From the NCBI GenBank assembly GCA_007125545.1, contig SLDA01000050.1:1-32162 (forward strand): DNA of 32,162 nucleotides, given 5' to 3'. Each line of letters starts with the position of its first letter. Position 1 is the first letter of the stretch. Shown in pieces: positions 16,306-25,131 of the stretch. Under the pieces are notes generated by a model. That model ran no database searches and was not told where the DNA came from. It saw nothing but the letters and a program-made list of their open reading frames with translations. The position numbers and the translations under genes are program-made. This stretch comes from Thermoflexales bacterium (GTDB taxonomy: Bacteria > Chloroflexota > Anaerolineae > B4-G1 > SLSP01).

Positions 16306-17280
16306 ATGGAATCCGAGAACTCTGTCGTGGTAGCTGCCCCCTCTGTAGAGGAGGCGATTATCATTGGTCTCACGCGCCTGACCGCAACGCGTGACGAAGT
16401 GGAAATCGAAGTGGTTGATGAGGGTAGTCGCGGATTCCTGGGCATTGGCTCCCGAGAGGCGCGGGTCCGAGTGACACGCAAGCTGGAAAGCGCTGCTCGG
16501 ACAGAAGCTGCGGATGAGCCCGCCGCCACCGCCGTGCCTGTGTATGAACAACCCGAACGGCAACGCGAAGCCGAGATTGCGACGCCACCCGAACCGGTCG
16601 AGGATGCCGAAGAGACGGTGGTGGCGGAGGAAGCGCCTGAACCGGTGGTGATCGAGGTCTCCGAGACCGAGGAAGCTGCTCCTGAGCCAGTGCCTGCACC
16701 GGAACCGGAAAGAGCGCAACCCGAGAGGCGCGAGCGTCCGGCGAGAAAGCCGGGTAGAGAAAAGCGACCGCCTCGTGGTCAGCGGCAACCCGGTCAGGAG
16801 GTAGATCGTGAGCGCTTGGAGCCGATCGCGAAGGAGATCACATCCAGTTTGCTGCCCGGTCTGGAGATTGAGACCGCGCTGGAGTGGGTAGAGGAAGACC
16901 GCCCGACCTTATGGATTAGTCTGGGAGGACGCGATGCGGATGCGCTGGTCGGTCCGCGCGCGCGTAACTTGCACGCTGCCCAATACTTGATCCGGGCCTT
17001 GATCTATCGCCGGCTCGACGGCGATTATAACGTCGTGGTGGATGCAGATGGGTATCGGAAGCGTCGTCGCCGCAGTCTCGAGTCCCTGGCGGAGAGCAAA
17101 GCCGATCGTGCTGTGGAGTTAGGACATGCGATTCGACTTCGTCCTATGCCGGCTCATGAGCGGCGCATCGTCCACATCACGCTGCGTCAGGACGACCGAG
17201 TGATCACGGAGAGCGTCGGCAAAGGGCGCGACCGGGCCGTGACGATCGTTCCCCAGACGCCGTCCGATCCGGCTGCTTGA
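16306..17280 (+). CDS. khpB: RNA-binding protein KhpB (Jag/EloR), KH and R3H domains
   Basis: An RNA-binding regulator linked to cell elongation and division in Gram-positive bacteria. The 324-aa product has the Jag-N domain (1-57, with RGFLGIGSREARVRV), an exceptionally acidic/proline-rich linker (about 61-165), a KH domain (about 168-240) and an R3H domain (about 258-315, R286xxxH290). The KH loop, usually GxxG (as in GRRG), reads GPRA at 216-219, so the second glycine is lost and RNA binding by this domain may be changed. The ATG at 16306 has AGGAGG upstream. Placement after yidC is the conserved order. Confidence 0.92.
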   Translation: MESENSVVVAAPSVEEAIIIGLTRLTATRDEVEIEVVDEGSRGFLGIGSREARVRVTRKLESAARTEAADEPAATAVPVYEQPERQREAEIATPPEPVEDAEETVVAEEAPEPVVIEVSETEEAAPEPVPAPEPERAQPERRERPARKPGREKRPPRGQRQPGQEVDRERLEPIAKEITSSLLPGLEIETALEWVEEDRPTLWISLGGRDADALVGPRARNLHAAQYLIRALIYRRLDGDYNVVVDADGYRKRRRRSLESLAESKADRAVELGHAIRLRPMPAHERRIVHITLRQDDRVITESVGKGRDRAVTIVPQTPSDPAA

Positions 17281-17331
17281 GCGTCATGCCCGGTGCAGTC
17301 ACTCTGCTCACGACGACCGGCCTTGGCTGAG

Positions 17332-18183
17332 ATGTCGGACGGCGCTTCGGTTGGATATCTTGCCATTGGCCATGTGACCCGCGACTTACGGGCTGATGCC
17401 TCTTTTGCTGTGGGAGGCACCGTTTCTTATGCTGCGCTCACGGCTGCTGCGCTGGGACGGCGCGCTGCTGTCCTAACCAGTGCGGCATCCGACTTCGACT
17501 TCTCGGTGTTCAACCATTCGGTCGCGGTGAGGTATAGTCGTGCCTCCCACACGACGACCTTTCATAATCTTTACACGAATGGAACCCGCCAGCAGATGGT
17601 ATACAGCGTAGCTGCGCCTCTCTTACCCGAACTGGTGCCGCTGGACTGGCGGTCGGCAGATATCGTCCACGTGGGTCCGGTGATGGGCGAATGTGATCCT
17701 GACCTGGTACACACCTTTTCATCAGAAACCTTCGTTGGCGTCACTGCGCAAGGGTGGATGCGTGCACAGAATGGGACGGGTCGTGTCGCTCCGCATCCGT
17801 GGCAACCTTCAGATGGCCTCTTGGCACGAGCCTCAGCTGTCGTCTTCAGTTTGGACGACATACAGGGTGAATGGCTTCGGGCAGAGGAGCTTGCGGCACG
17901 AACGCGGATCTTGGTGGTCACGATGGGTGCGCGGGGTGGCGTGCTCTTCTTCGAGGGCGTCACACACCCTTTCCCGGCTCTGAAGGTTCCGGAGACGGAT
18001 CCCACCGGGGCTGGAGATATCTTTGCGGCGGTGTTCTTCTGCAAAGTCGCGTCTGGATTGACGGCGACCATCGCGGCGCGCTATTCTGCCTGTGTAGCAT
18101 CGCGTTCGGTGGGACGCAGGGGCATCAACGGCGTGCCTTGTGCCGAAGATCTTGCCTACTGCGACGGGCTTTTCTCAGTATAG
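17332..18183 (+). CDS. PfkB-family carbohydrate/nucleoside kinase
   Basis: A 283-aa ribokinase-like sugar or nucleoside kinase; substrate not assignable. Seen: the N-terminal GGTVSYAALTAAALG resembling the first PfkB signature (with Tyr in place of the usual Asn), and the anion-hole/catalytic segment DPTGAGD (223-229) with D229 as base. The C-terminal lobe appears slightly short. The start is uncertain: ATG 17332 gives the normal first strand (VGYLAIGHVTRD) but lacks a clear Shine-Dalgarno, and GTG 17293 would add 13 residues. It is 9 bases upstream of parA, so the two are probably co-transcribed, without an obvious functional link. Confidence 0.85.
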   Translation: MSDGASVGYLAIGHVTRDLRADASFAVGGTVSYAALTAAALGRRAAVLTSAASDFDFSVFNHSVAVRYSRASHTTTFHNLYTNGTRQQMVYSVAAPLLPELVPLDWRSADIVHVGPVMGECDPDLVHTFSSETFVGVTAQGWMRAQNGTGRVAPHPWQPSDGLLARASAVVFSLDDIQGEWLRAEELAARTRILVVTMGARGGVLFFEGVTHPFPALKVPETDPTGAGDIFAAVFFCKVASGLTATIAARYSACVASRSVGRRGINGVPCAEDLAYCDGLFSV

Positions 18184-18192
18184 GATGATTCG

Positions 18193-19014
18193 ATGACCAG
18201 GCGCTACGCGTTTGCCAATCAGAAGGGGGGCGTGGGAAAGACCACCACGGTCGTCAACATCGCTGCGGCGATCGCCTCTTGGGGGCACCGCGTTCTGGTA
18301 ATCGATATGGATCCCCAGTGCAATGCGACTACGAGCCTCGGCGTAAACTCTCGTGAACTCACAAACTCTATTTACGATGTACTGCTAAATGAACGAGCTC
18401 TTGTGGAAGTGGTGCATCCGACACAGTGGAATGGGTTGGATCTGGCACCCAGTACGCCCAATCTCGCGGCTGCCACGGTCGAGCTCAACGGTCAGCCGCC
18501 CCGCGACCGTGTTGAGCGACTTGCGACGGCCCTCTTCGCCGTTGAGGACTATGCCTATATTTTGATTGATTCCCCGCCGAGCTTGGGAGTCTTGACTGTC
18601 AACGCTTTGGTAGCCGTTCAGGGCGCTATTGTCCCAGTGCAGTGTGAATACCTTGCGCTGGAAGGGCTAACCCAACTTGCGCATACGATTTCCCTCGTCC
18701 AGCGAGGGCTTAATCGTGATCTGTCCATCCGTGGGGTGGTGATGACCATGTTCGATCGCCGCACCACGCTGTCACATCAGGTGGTCGAAGAGGTGCGGCG
18801 GTATTTCCCGGATCAGGTATTTGAGACCGTTATCCCGCGCAGTGTGCGGCTTAGCGAGGCGCCGAGTTATGGGGAGCCAGGCGTGCTATATGCACCGCGG
18901 TCAACGGGCGCGCAGGCCTATCTCGCGTTGGCCCGCGAGGTCCTGCTTGCCGATGGTGAGGCGGTAACGTGGCAACCTGACGTTGCCGGGTTGGTACGGA
19001 GCGATAGCTCCTGA
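18193..19014 (+). CDS. parA: ParA/Soj-family ATPase
   Basis: A deviant-Walker P-loop ATPase used to segregate chromosome origins or position complexes. The 273-aa product has KGGVGKTTT (11-19, signature lysine K11 and P-loop K16), MDPQCNATTSLG, and the Walker B-like ILIDSPPSLG. It matches chromosomal Soj in length and lacks an N-terminal helix-turn-helix, so it is not a plasmid type Ia ParA. A parB gene usually follows; here the next gene is convergent and unrelated, and no ParB is in the window. Partner and cargo are therefore open. Confidence 0.9.
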   Translation: MTRRYAFANQKGGVGKTTTVVNIAAAIASWGHRVLVIDMDPQCNATTSLGVNSRELTNSIYDVLLNERALVEVVHPTQWNGLDLAPSTPNLAAATVELNGQPPRDRVERLATALFAVEDYAYILIDSPPSLGVLTVNALVAVQGAIVPVQCEYLALEGLTQLAHTISLVQRGLNRDLSIRGVVMTMFDRRTTLSHQVVEEVRRYFPDQVFETVIPRSVRLSEAPSYGEPGVLYAPRSTGAQAYLALAREVLLADGEAVTWQPDVAGLVRSDSS

Positions 19015-19047
19015 GACGGTCGAAGGAACCGCTACAGCAGATTGCTC

Positions 19048-21480
19048 TCAAGTCCCCGGGTAGATCTGATAGCGCTTCCGTATGCAGAGGATGGCCGAAT
19101 TCGCCGCTTGCTGAACGCCAGCATCGGACTCTCCGAGGAGCGGATCCAGGATTCGTAGGTCGGCTTTACGACCTATCTGCGCTAACGTGAGGGCGCTCAG
19201 GATCTTCGCGTCGACGTTGCCCTCGTGTGCTGCGCGTCCGAGCATCTCCAGCGCGGCATCTCCCACGCCTAGTCCGAGACCCTGACGTGCAGCCCATGCA
19301 ATGAGCCATTCCATTTGATCGACTTGGGGCGGTTTGGGTATGCGTGTTTGGCGCCCGATACGTTCCTCTTGCCGCTGCAGGGCGCTATCAGCAGCGGACC
19401 GAACGAGCCATTCCGAATCCTCGCGTGCCATCTCCAGCAACCGCTCTCGGGCCCAGTCTTCCATCACATATCCCAGTCCGTGCGCAACAGCACGGCGGAC
19501 CAGTAAGTCTGGGTGTGCTGTAGCTTCTTCCAGCGCTTGCCATCCCTCGGACGATGCGCTTAATGCTTCGGCTATGACCAGCATCAGCGTGTCAGGGGCG
19601 TCCGGAAGACTCTCTGCCAGGTAAGCTGTGGCGCCTGCTGTGTGGGTGTCGCGGAGAGCGAGGACGGCACTCTCACGGAGGCCATCGTTGGATTCACGCA
19701 GTGCGGCGGCCAAGACCGCCATATCCCGTGATGCCCCTGCCCAGCCCAGTCCCCGCAAGGCAGCTTTTCGTACGTCGAGCGACGTATGCCGAAGCATGCG
19801 CAGGAAGAAGGCGCGAGCCCCTTCGCCGGCGACAAGATTCAGGGCTTGGCCCAGCCGGAGCCGTGTCTCATAGTCGAGTGCGTCTCTCATAAAGGTTTGG
19901 GCGATTGAGCGTGTGAGTTGCTTGCGCCACGGACGGTCTGATTCGGCAACTATACCCCAGCGTGCTGCACGGAGTAGAGCGTCTTGATCATCGTAGACGT
20001 CAGCATGGTTGATGATCACACCGACTGTGGTCTCGACATCTGCCAACCCTGCATAGAACTCGGAAAGTGTGAACCACAGGGGATCGTGGAGGTGGTCACG
20101 GACAATCTCTTCTCCCCTCTCATCCAGTGCGAGGTGCAGCGCGGTAAGATAGTCCTCCCATATCGGATGGATCGGCACCCACGTTTTGCCCTTCTGAACC
20201 AAGATCCCCGACTCCTCGACAAGCTGTCGCACGGCCCTATCAAGTCGACGTGGACGATCCTCTTTCGGGGGTAGGAGCTCCTCGATCAGCTCGAGGATCT
20301 GCTGTCCCGTCATAGACACGGATTCCAGGCGATGGGCGGCAGCGACGGACACGATAGCACGAAGGGCCAAGTCTCTAGCCATTTCCGCAACTGCCTCTTG
20401 CCCCTTTCCCAGGTCCACAGCCTCAAGGTTCGTCTCCAGTAGACGCCCCAAGATCTCAGCAGGACGTTCCGGCAACTCCTGTGTGCGTAAGTAGAGGATG
20501 GCTCGAAGATGCAGTTCCCAGAGTGGACTCTGGGCAGCGACAGAACACAATAGCGTCTCCAGCGCCGTGTCCGAAAGCGGAGTCGTGGCTCCACCCAGCT
20601 CTTGAGACCAATGCTGGAGGAGATTCGGTATATTTATCTCGGTTGTCGGGGGCAGCAACCGGGCAGGGACAAACCCCACCTCTACCAGGTCACCGTAGCC
20701 TTCATCGCTCGACGCAATGAGCCACAAGGCATCGTGACATTGTGCGTCGGCTTCAGCGATCCAGTGAGCCATCTGTGTGCGAGTGTCGGGCGCGAGCAGA
20801 TCCCAATCATCGACCACAATAAGGCAGCTTTCCTTGCGAAGCTGTTGAAGGATCCACTTCGAGGCCAACCCAGGCACCACTGAGGCTGCGAGGTTGGCGA
20901 TCCGTTCCTCGGACGAGACAAGCTCGCCGTCTCTCGTTGTGCCGGCTTCAGCGCTGTCGATCCAGAAGGGAAGGCGCTTAGCAGACGACTTGTCATTTTG
21001 GGCCGGCGAATCGGTAGCATGCCACACTGAGAGGATAAGGGTGGTCGTGCGCCCGGAACCAGGAGGGCCGGTGATAATGACCTTGTTGTGCCCTTCCAGC
21101 AGCCCTGCGTACGGCACCGTGATCGAACGGGCTGACCGAGCGGCTTCACCCAGGGTGGTAGGGAGCGGGGCGAACGCCAGAAAACTGGGTTCTTGCATGA
21201 TCGATTCAGGAGCTTTGGGCCTAAGGAGCAAGCGCTGCCGGAGAACGGCCTTGAGGGCCCGTACGAATTTTTCCTCCCGGCTGGCCTGGACGCGAGATCT
21301 CCATGCGACAAAAGGCTCCCAGATGCTCTTTAGGGTACTCTGAATCGCTGTCCGTTGGCTGTAGAGCAGTCCGATAAGGATCCACGCCAATAGCGCTCCG
21401 ATGAGCGCGGAACGGAAATCGAACGCCCATCCTTCCTGACGCTGAGAGATCGTGGATGATAGCCAGATCGCAGCTTGCAA
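19048..21480 (-). CDS. Membrane-anchored NACHT-like NTPase with HEAT repeats
   Basis: An 810-aa STAND-type protein. One N-terminal transmembrane segment (about 24-40, ALIGALLAWILIGLLY) is followed by a basic stretch, a P-loop domain with GPPGSGRTT (138-146) and Walker B CLIVVDDWD (219-227), helical and winged-helix parts ending in IHPIWEDYLTALHLAL (typical of NACHT proteins), and about seven HEAT-like repeats (about 560-805). The P-loop lysine is arginine (R144), which usually weakens or abolishes hydrolysis. The start is TTG 21480, with GAGG about 9 bases upstream inside the end of the preceding response-regulator gene; only 3 bases separate them. No effector domain is visible beyond the membrane anchor and repeats. 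A signalling or defence-type role is inference. Confidence 0.8.
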   Translation of the reverse strand: MQAAIWLSSTISQRQEGWAFDFRSALIGALLAWILIGLLYSQRTAIQSTLKSIWEPFVAWRSRVQASREEKFVRALKAVLRQRLLLRPKAPESIMQEPSFLAFAPLPTTLGEAARSARSITVPYAGLLEGHNKVIITGPPGSGRTTTLILSVWHATDSPAQNDKSSAKRLPFWIDSAEAGTTRDGELVSSEERIANLAASVVPGLASKWILQQLRKESCLIVVDDWDLLAPDTRTQMAHWIAEADAQCHDALWLIASSDEGYGDLVEVGFVPARLLPPTTEINIPNLLQHWSQELGGATTPLSDTALETLLCSVAAQSPLWELHLRAILYLRTQELPERPAEILGRLLETNLEAVDLGKGQEAVAEMARDLALRAIVSVAAAHRLESVSMTGQQILELIEELLPPKEDRPRRLDRAVRQLVEESGILVQKGKTWVPIHPIWEDYLTALHLALDERGEEIVRDHLHDPLWFTLSEFYAGLADVETTVGVIINHADVYDDQDALLRAARWGIVAESDRPWRKQLTRSIAQTFMRDALDYETRLRLGQALNLVAGEGARAFFLRMLRHTSLDVRKAALRGLGWAGASRDMAVLAAALRESNDGLRESAVLALRDTHTAGATAYLAESLPDAPDTLMLVIAEALSASSEGWQALEEATAHPDLLVRRAVAHGLGYVMEDWARERLLEMAREDSEWLVRSAADSALQRQEERIGRQTRIPKPPQVDQMEWLIAWAARQGLGLGVGDAALEMLGRAAHEGNVDAKILSALTLAQIGRKADLRILDPLLGESDAGVQQAANSAILCIRKRYQIYPGT

Positions 21481-21483
21481 AGC

Positions 21484-22185
21484 CTAAGCCTCATTCTCCT
21501 GTGTTTCAACGACGAGCCGGTATCCTTGTCCCCGTTCGCTGACGATGCGCTGGGGCTCGCGGGGATCCTCTTCGACCTTCTGGCGTAGATACCAGATGTA
21601 GAGTTTAAGATAGTCCCGCCGATTCGAATACTCGGGCCCCCACACGCGCCGCAAGAGCGTGTCGTGGCTGACGGTTCGTCCCGCGTCCTGAACGAGAGCA
21701 GAGAGCAACTGGAATTCGGTGGGTGTGAGACTCACCTCGCGACTATCAATCTTGACCTCGTGGGTGTCGAGGTTCACCTGAAGGCCCCCTGCCTCGAAAA
21801 CGGTCTGTTCACCTCGGGCGCGCCGAGCTCGTGAGAGCGCGGCTTTGACACGCGTGACCAACTCTTTATACCCAAAGGGTTTCACGATGTAGTCATCGGC
21901 ACCCAAGCCGAGGCCATAGGTAATATTGTGTTCGTCGCCCAGCGCGGTGAGGAATAGAACGGGTGCATCTGTAATGCGCCGCAGTCCCTCGTAGACGTGC
22001 CACCCATCCATGTCCGGCATCAAGATATCCAGCAGGACCAGGCTAGGGGCCACCTGTCGTGCCAACTTGAGACCGGCTTCTCCGTGGTTGGCTACCTTGA
22101 CCTCATAACCGGCGCGCTCCAGCAGGAGTTGTACCAACTGGGCCAGGGCTTCATCATCCTCAATCAATAGAATCGTCTCGGTCAT
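21484..22185 (-). CDS. OmpR/PhoB-type response regulator
   Basis: A 233-aa two-component DNA-binding regulator. The receiver domain has the acidic pocket (E9, D10, D11), the phospho-acceptor D53 (LVLLDILMPDMDGW), T80 and K102 (YIVKPFGYKEL). The C-terminal winged helix (about 130-225) has the usual LTPTEFQLLSALVQDAGRTVS and DYLKLYIWYLRQKVE. AGGAG lies 7 bases before the ATG at 22185. There is no histidine kinase gene adjacent, so it is an orphan in this window. It is translationally linked to the NACHT-like gene. A palindrome in its promoter could be its own or another regulator's operator. Confidence 0.93.
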   Translation of the reverse strand: MTETILLIEDDEALAQLVQLLLERAGYEVKVANHGEAGLKLARQVAPSLVLLDILMPDMDGWHVYEGLRRITDAPVLFLTALGDEHNITYGLGLGADDYIVKPFGYKELVTRVKAALSRARRARGEQTVFEAGGLQVNLDTHEVKIDSREVSLTPTEFQLLSALVQDAGRTVSHDTLLRRVWGPEYSNRRDYLKLYIWYLRQKVEEDPREPQRIVSERGQGYRLVVETQENEA

Positions 22186-22200
22186 TGTCTACTCCTGGAG

Positions 22201-22224
22201 GGCTGCTGTCACTTGGCAGCAGCC
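22201..22224 (-). promoter_or_regulatory. Hairpin in the response-regulator leader
   Basis: GGCTGCTG (22201-22208) and CAGCAGCC (22217-22224) form a perfect 8-bp stem with an 8-base loop, ending 16 bases before the minus-strand ATG at 22185. It may influence ribosome access; there is no T run. Confidence 0.4.
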
Positions 22225-22318
22225 GCTACTTCATCTTCATAAGGGTGAACGATGTTTGGGAAGATGAATCAGACCAAGCTCTGCATGATGTGGGCCAACC
22301 TGTACCTTCCCTATACCT

Positions 22319-22349
22319 ATAATAGGAAATAACTCAGGTTTGTCAAACC
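22319..22349 (-). promoter_or_regulatory. Promoter of the response regulator/NACHT pair with overlapping palindrome
   Basis: On the minus strand TTGACA (22346-22341) is followed after 16 bases by TATTAT (22324-22319), giving a leader of about 125 nt. The palindrome GGTTTG-T-CAAACC (22337-22349) covers the -35 box and is a candidate operator. The remainder of the gap to 22414 shows no gene. Confidence 0.6.
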
Positions 22350-22414
22350 AAAAAGTGGTCGAGAGTTAGAAACTAACCATGATGGCAGGAGAGCCCTAAC
22401 ACCGCCATTCGCTC

Positions 22415-25114
22415 TTACCTAGCGAGTTCCCGTTCCAGCACGTGCTGCAGAAGGCTGCTTCCGATGTCCGCTGCGGCGCGGCTGCCTCGTGCAGAACTCT
22501 CAATCTCGTCGAGGAGTACCGCGACAGCATAGCGTGGGAGCGTAGCGGAGTTTAGGCCGATAAACCACGCTTGTTGTCGTTGTGGTCCCGCTAGCGAGAG
22601 GCCGGAATGGCCGACCGCCCCGCCATACGAGGACAACATCCGAAGCATCTGGTCCGCTACCTCAGCCTCGACCACGCGAGACGGGGCCGTCTCCGGGTTC
22701 TCATTGAACAGGCATCCCCTTTGAGGCTGACTGAGGATTTGCAGCGTTGGGAGGATGCCGTCATTGCCCAAAGTTGCCATAGCCAGGGCCATCTGCAGGG
22801 GTGTTACAAGGAGCTTGCCTTGCCCGAGAGCTTCGACCTGGGCCTCCAAGGGTGCCTCGGGCAGATCGGAGGCAACTGTAGGCAGAGCAAAGGAAGGGGC
22901 ATCGAGCAGCCCCCACGTGGCAAGCCAACTCGTGAAACGTTGATCACCCGCTTGCTGCGCGGTAACGACAAAGGGGTAAGGACAAGCTGACTGAAGTGCG
23001 GCGCTCCACAGATCAGCAGTCTGTGTAATTCCCGGCGGTTGGCGACATGCCAGGCTAATACCATTGAACGTGACGGACCGGGTAATCGGTGTGGCGGGCA
23101 CCAGCGTTGCATCGTCTTGGAGGGCGGACGCTAGAATGAAGGGCTGGAGACTGCTTCCCGGTTGTGCGAGTCCTTGTGTGGCCCGGTTGAGCAGGGGCGA
23201 GTTTGGTGCATCGCGCAGCGTTGCCCACTCCTGGGACACCGTCCCGGCGTTGTAGACCGGCGAGGAAGCCAACGCCAGAATTTCGCCGGTGCGCGCGTCG
23301 AGGAGCACGGCTGCTCCGACAGAGTCGCCGAGGAGGCTCTGTGCCGCTTCCTGGAGTCGAGCATCAATGGTAAGTTGGACATCTCGGCCCACAGGATCAA
23401 TATGGAGAAGTTGGTGCTCGAGCGCCTTCTGCGGCGTGATGCCAACTTCCCCTCGTAGGCGAGCATCGCAGGTCGCCTCTATACCGGCTGTCCCGTAAGC
23501 CAAGCTGGCGTAGCCGACCACCGGTGCGGCTTCGGGTACTGGATAGGTACGCGTGACGTATCCCTGCGGACTGAGCGTGATATCCGCGAGCGGAACGCCG
23601 TTGCGGTCGAGAATACGCCCGCGGCGAATACGGCCTTCCGCCAGGACGTATCTGGGGTTGGATAAGGACTGCTGCAGGCTTGCCGCGCGTGAAATGGCCC
23701 AGTAGCCGGTAATGAGCGCCGTGCTGAGAAGCAGCAGCATAAGTCCCTGGCCGAGATGAGCGGCCATGCGTTTGGGTGGCTGGTTGATCCCCGGCAGAAG
23801 TGAGAGATTAAGCGGCATCGGATGGGGAGCCGATAGATTCAGAAGCAGACCGGTGGCGATCAGGACGGTAGTCAACGATGACCCACCGTAGCTCAAGAAG
23901 GGCAGCGTTACCCCTGTCAAAGGAATGAGCTTGGCGTTGCCCCCTACGATCACCCATGTCTGCACGCCGATCAGCGCCGCGATGCCTCCGGCAAGTAAGG
24001 CCTCGAAACCGGACTCGGAGTCCTGAGCCAGACGAACACCCCGGTAGATGAATGCCGCAAGGAGCAGTAGCAAGCCCAGGCCGCCTGCAAGGCCAAATTC
24101 CTCGACCAAGGCAGCATAGACGAAGTCGGTATGCACAGCCGGAATAAGCCCAGGCAGCCCTTGGCCCAGACCTTGCCCGAACAAGCCTCCAGAGGCAAAG
24201 GCAAAAAGCGATTGTAGGATCTGGAATGCGCGGTCGGCTTGCGCCGGGGACCAGGGATCAAGCCATATATCGACGCGGAGCGCTACTCTACTTGAGAGCA
24301 GATAACCCGCCACCCCAACGGGTAGGAAGAGCGCGAAGCTGAGCAGCGTATACCAGGGATTGCCCCAGGCGAGGTAAATCATCAGCGCGAACGTCATGTA
24401 GAACAAGAGCGCCGCCCCCAAGTCCTGTTGCCATCCAAGCAAGAGCAGGGCTAGCCCTACCATTGCTGCCATCGGCCCGAGCACGACTAACCACAGTGGC
24501 TTACCGGCTGCCCGCATGCTGGGTAGGTCCCGCTTGTCGGCCAGGTAGGCGGCAAGATAGATCACCAGCAGCAATTTGAGTGGTTCTGAAGGTTGGAGAT
24601 AGATTCCCAGGGCCCCTAGCCAGAGCCGTTGACCATACCCGGATGGGTTTGTGCCGAAGATCAGCGTCATCCCGAGTAGGAGCAGGCCCGCTGTCAGAAG
24701 CGTATAGCGATAGCGACGCAGGATCCGGGTCAGGTTCGGTGTGACCGCCACTGCACACATCGCCGCACAGCCCATAAGCAACCAGAGCACTTGCTTGAGT
24801 AGCGGCGCCGGTGCGAGACGTGCTTGCAAGAGCAAGCCCCAACCCGTAAGTAGCGCCACAATGGGAAGCAGAACGAGATCGAAGCGTGTCAGCCGCCTGC
24901 GCAAGAAGAGTGCGCTCCCGCCCCACGCCAGGCTCCAACCCCCGACCACAATAACAATCTGCCAGAGGGTAAGGGTGACAGGATAGGGCGTTAGATGCAG
25001 GGTGATAGCTCCTGCGAGCATAAATAGCATCGCCAGGGCTGCTAAGAGCAGCGTGATCGTCTTCTCCGAGATAGACAACCGGTGCCGAAGCGGGCGAAAG
25101 GCTTGGGTTCCCAT
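22415..25114 (-). CDS. SEDS (FtsW/RodA) glycosyltransferase fused to a degenerate penicillin-binding transpeptidase domain
   Basis: One chain of about 899-906 aa; residue numbers here count from an upstream TTG at 25135. Residues about 25-435 are a SEDS peptidoglycan polymerase with many membrane helices and the conserved WLDPW (D293), GGLFGQGLGQG, HTDFVYAALVEE and LPFLSYGGSS. After one more membrane helix (about 463-480), residues about 495-900 form a class B PBP ectodomain with RGRILDRNG, pedestal, GYGTAGIE-type and GQGKLLVTPLQ segments. The three catalytic motifs are lost: SxxK is SSLQ (661-664), SxN is SAC (716-718), KTG is replaced in AGPQRQQAWFIG (849-860). The polymerase is probably active and the transpeptidase dead. 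ATG 25114 is taken as start; TTG 25135 overlaps the mtnP stop and is equally possible. Confidence 0.9.
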   Translation of the reverse strand: MGTQAFRPLRHRLSISEKTITLLLAALAMLFMLAGAITLHLTPYPVTLTLWQIVIVVGGWSLAWGGSALFLRRRLTRFDLVLLPIVALLTGWGLLLQARLAPAPLLKQVLWLLMGCAAMCAVAVTPNLTRILRRYRYTLLTAGLLLLGMTLIFGTNPSGYGQRLWLGALGIYLQPSEPLKLLLVIYLAAYLADKRDLPSMRAAGKPLWLVVLGPMAAMVGLALLLLGWQQDLGAALLFYMTFALMIYLAWGNPWYTLLSFALFLPVGVAGYLLSSRVALRVDIWLDPWSPAQADRAFQILQSLFAFASGGLFGQGLGQGLPGLIPAVHTDFVYAALVEEFGLAGGLGLLLLLAAFIYRGVRLAQDSESGFEALLAGGIAALIGVQTWVIVGGNAKLIPLTGVTLPFLSYGGSSLTTVLIATGLLLNLSAPHPMPLNLSLLPGINQPPKRMAAHLGQGLMLLLLSTALITGYWAISRAASLQQSLSNPRYVLAEGRIRRGRILDRNGVPLADITLSPQGYVTRTYPVPEAAPVVGYASLAYGTAGIEATCDARLRGEVGITPQKALEHQLLHIDPVGRDVQLTIDARLQEAAQSLLGDSVGAAVLLDARTGEILALASSPVYNAGTVSQEWATLRDAPNSPLLNRATQGLAQPGSSLQPFILASALQDDATLVPATPITRSVTFNGISLACRQPPGITQTADLWSAALQSACPYPFVVTAQQAGDQRFTSWLATWGLLDAPSFALPTVASDLPEAPLEAQVEALGQGKLLVTPLQMALAMATLGNDGILPTLQILSQPQRGCLFNENPETAPSRVVEAEVADQMLRMLSSYGGAVGHSGLSLAGPQRQQAWFIGLNSATLPRYAVAVLLDEIESSARGSRAAADIGSSLLQHVLERELAR

Positions 25115-25131
25115 AGTATAGGGTGAAGACC

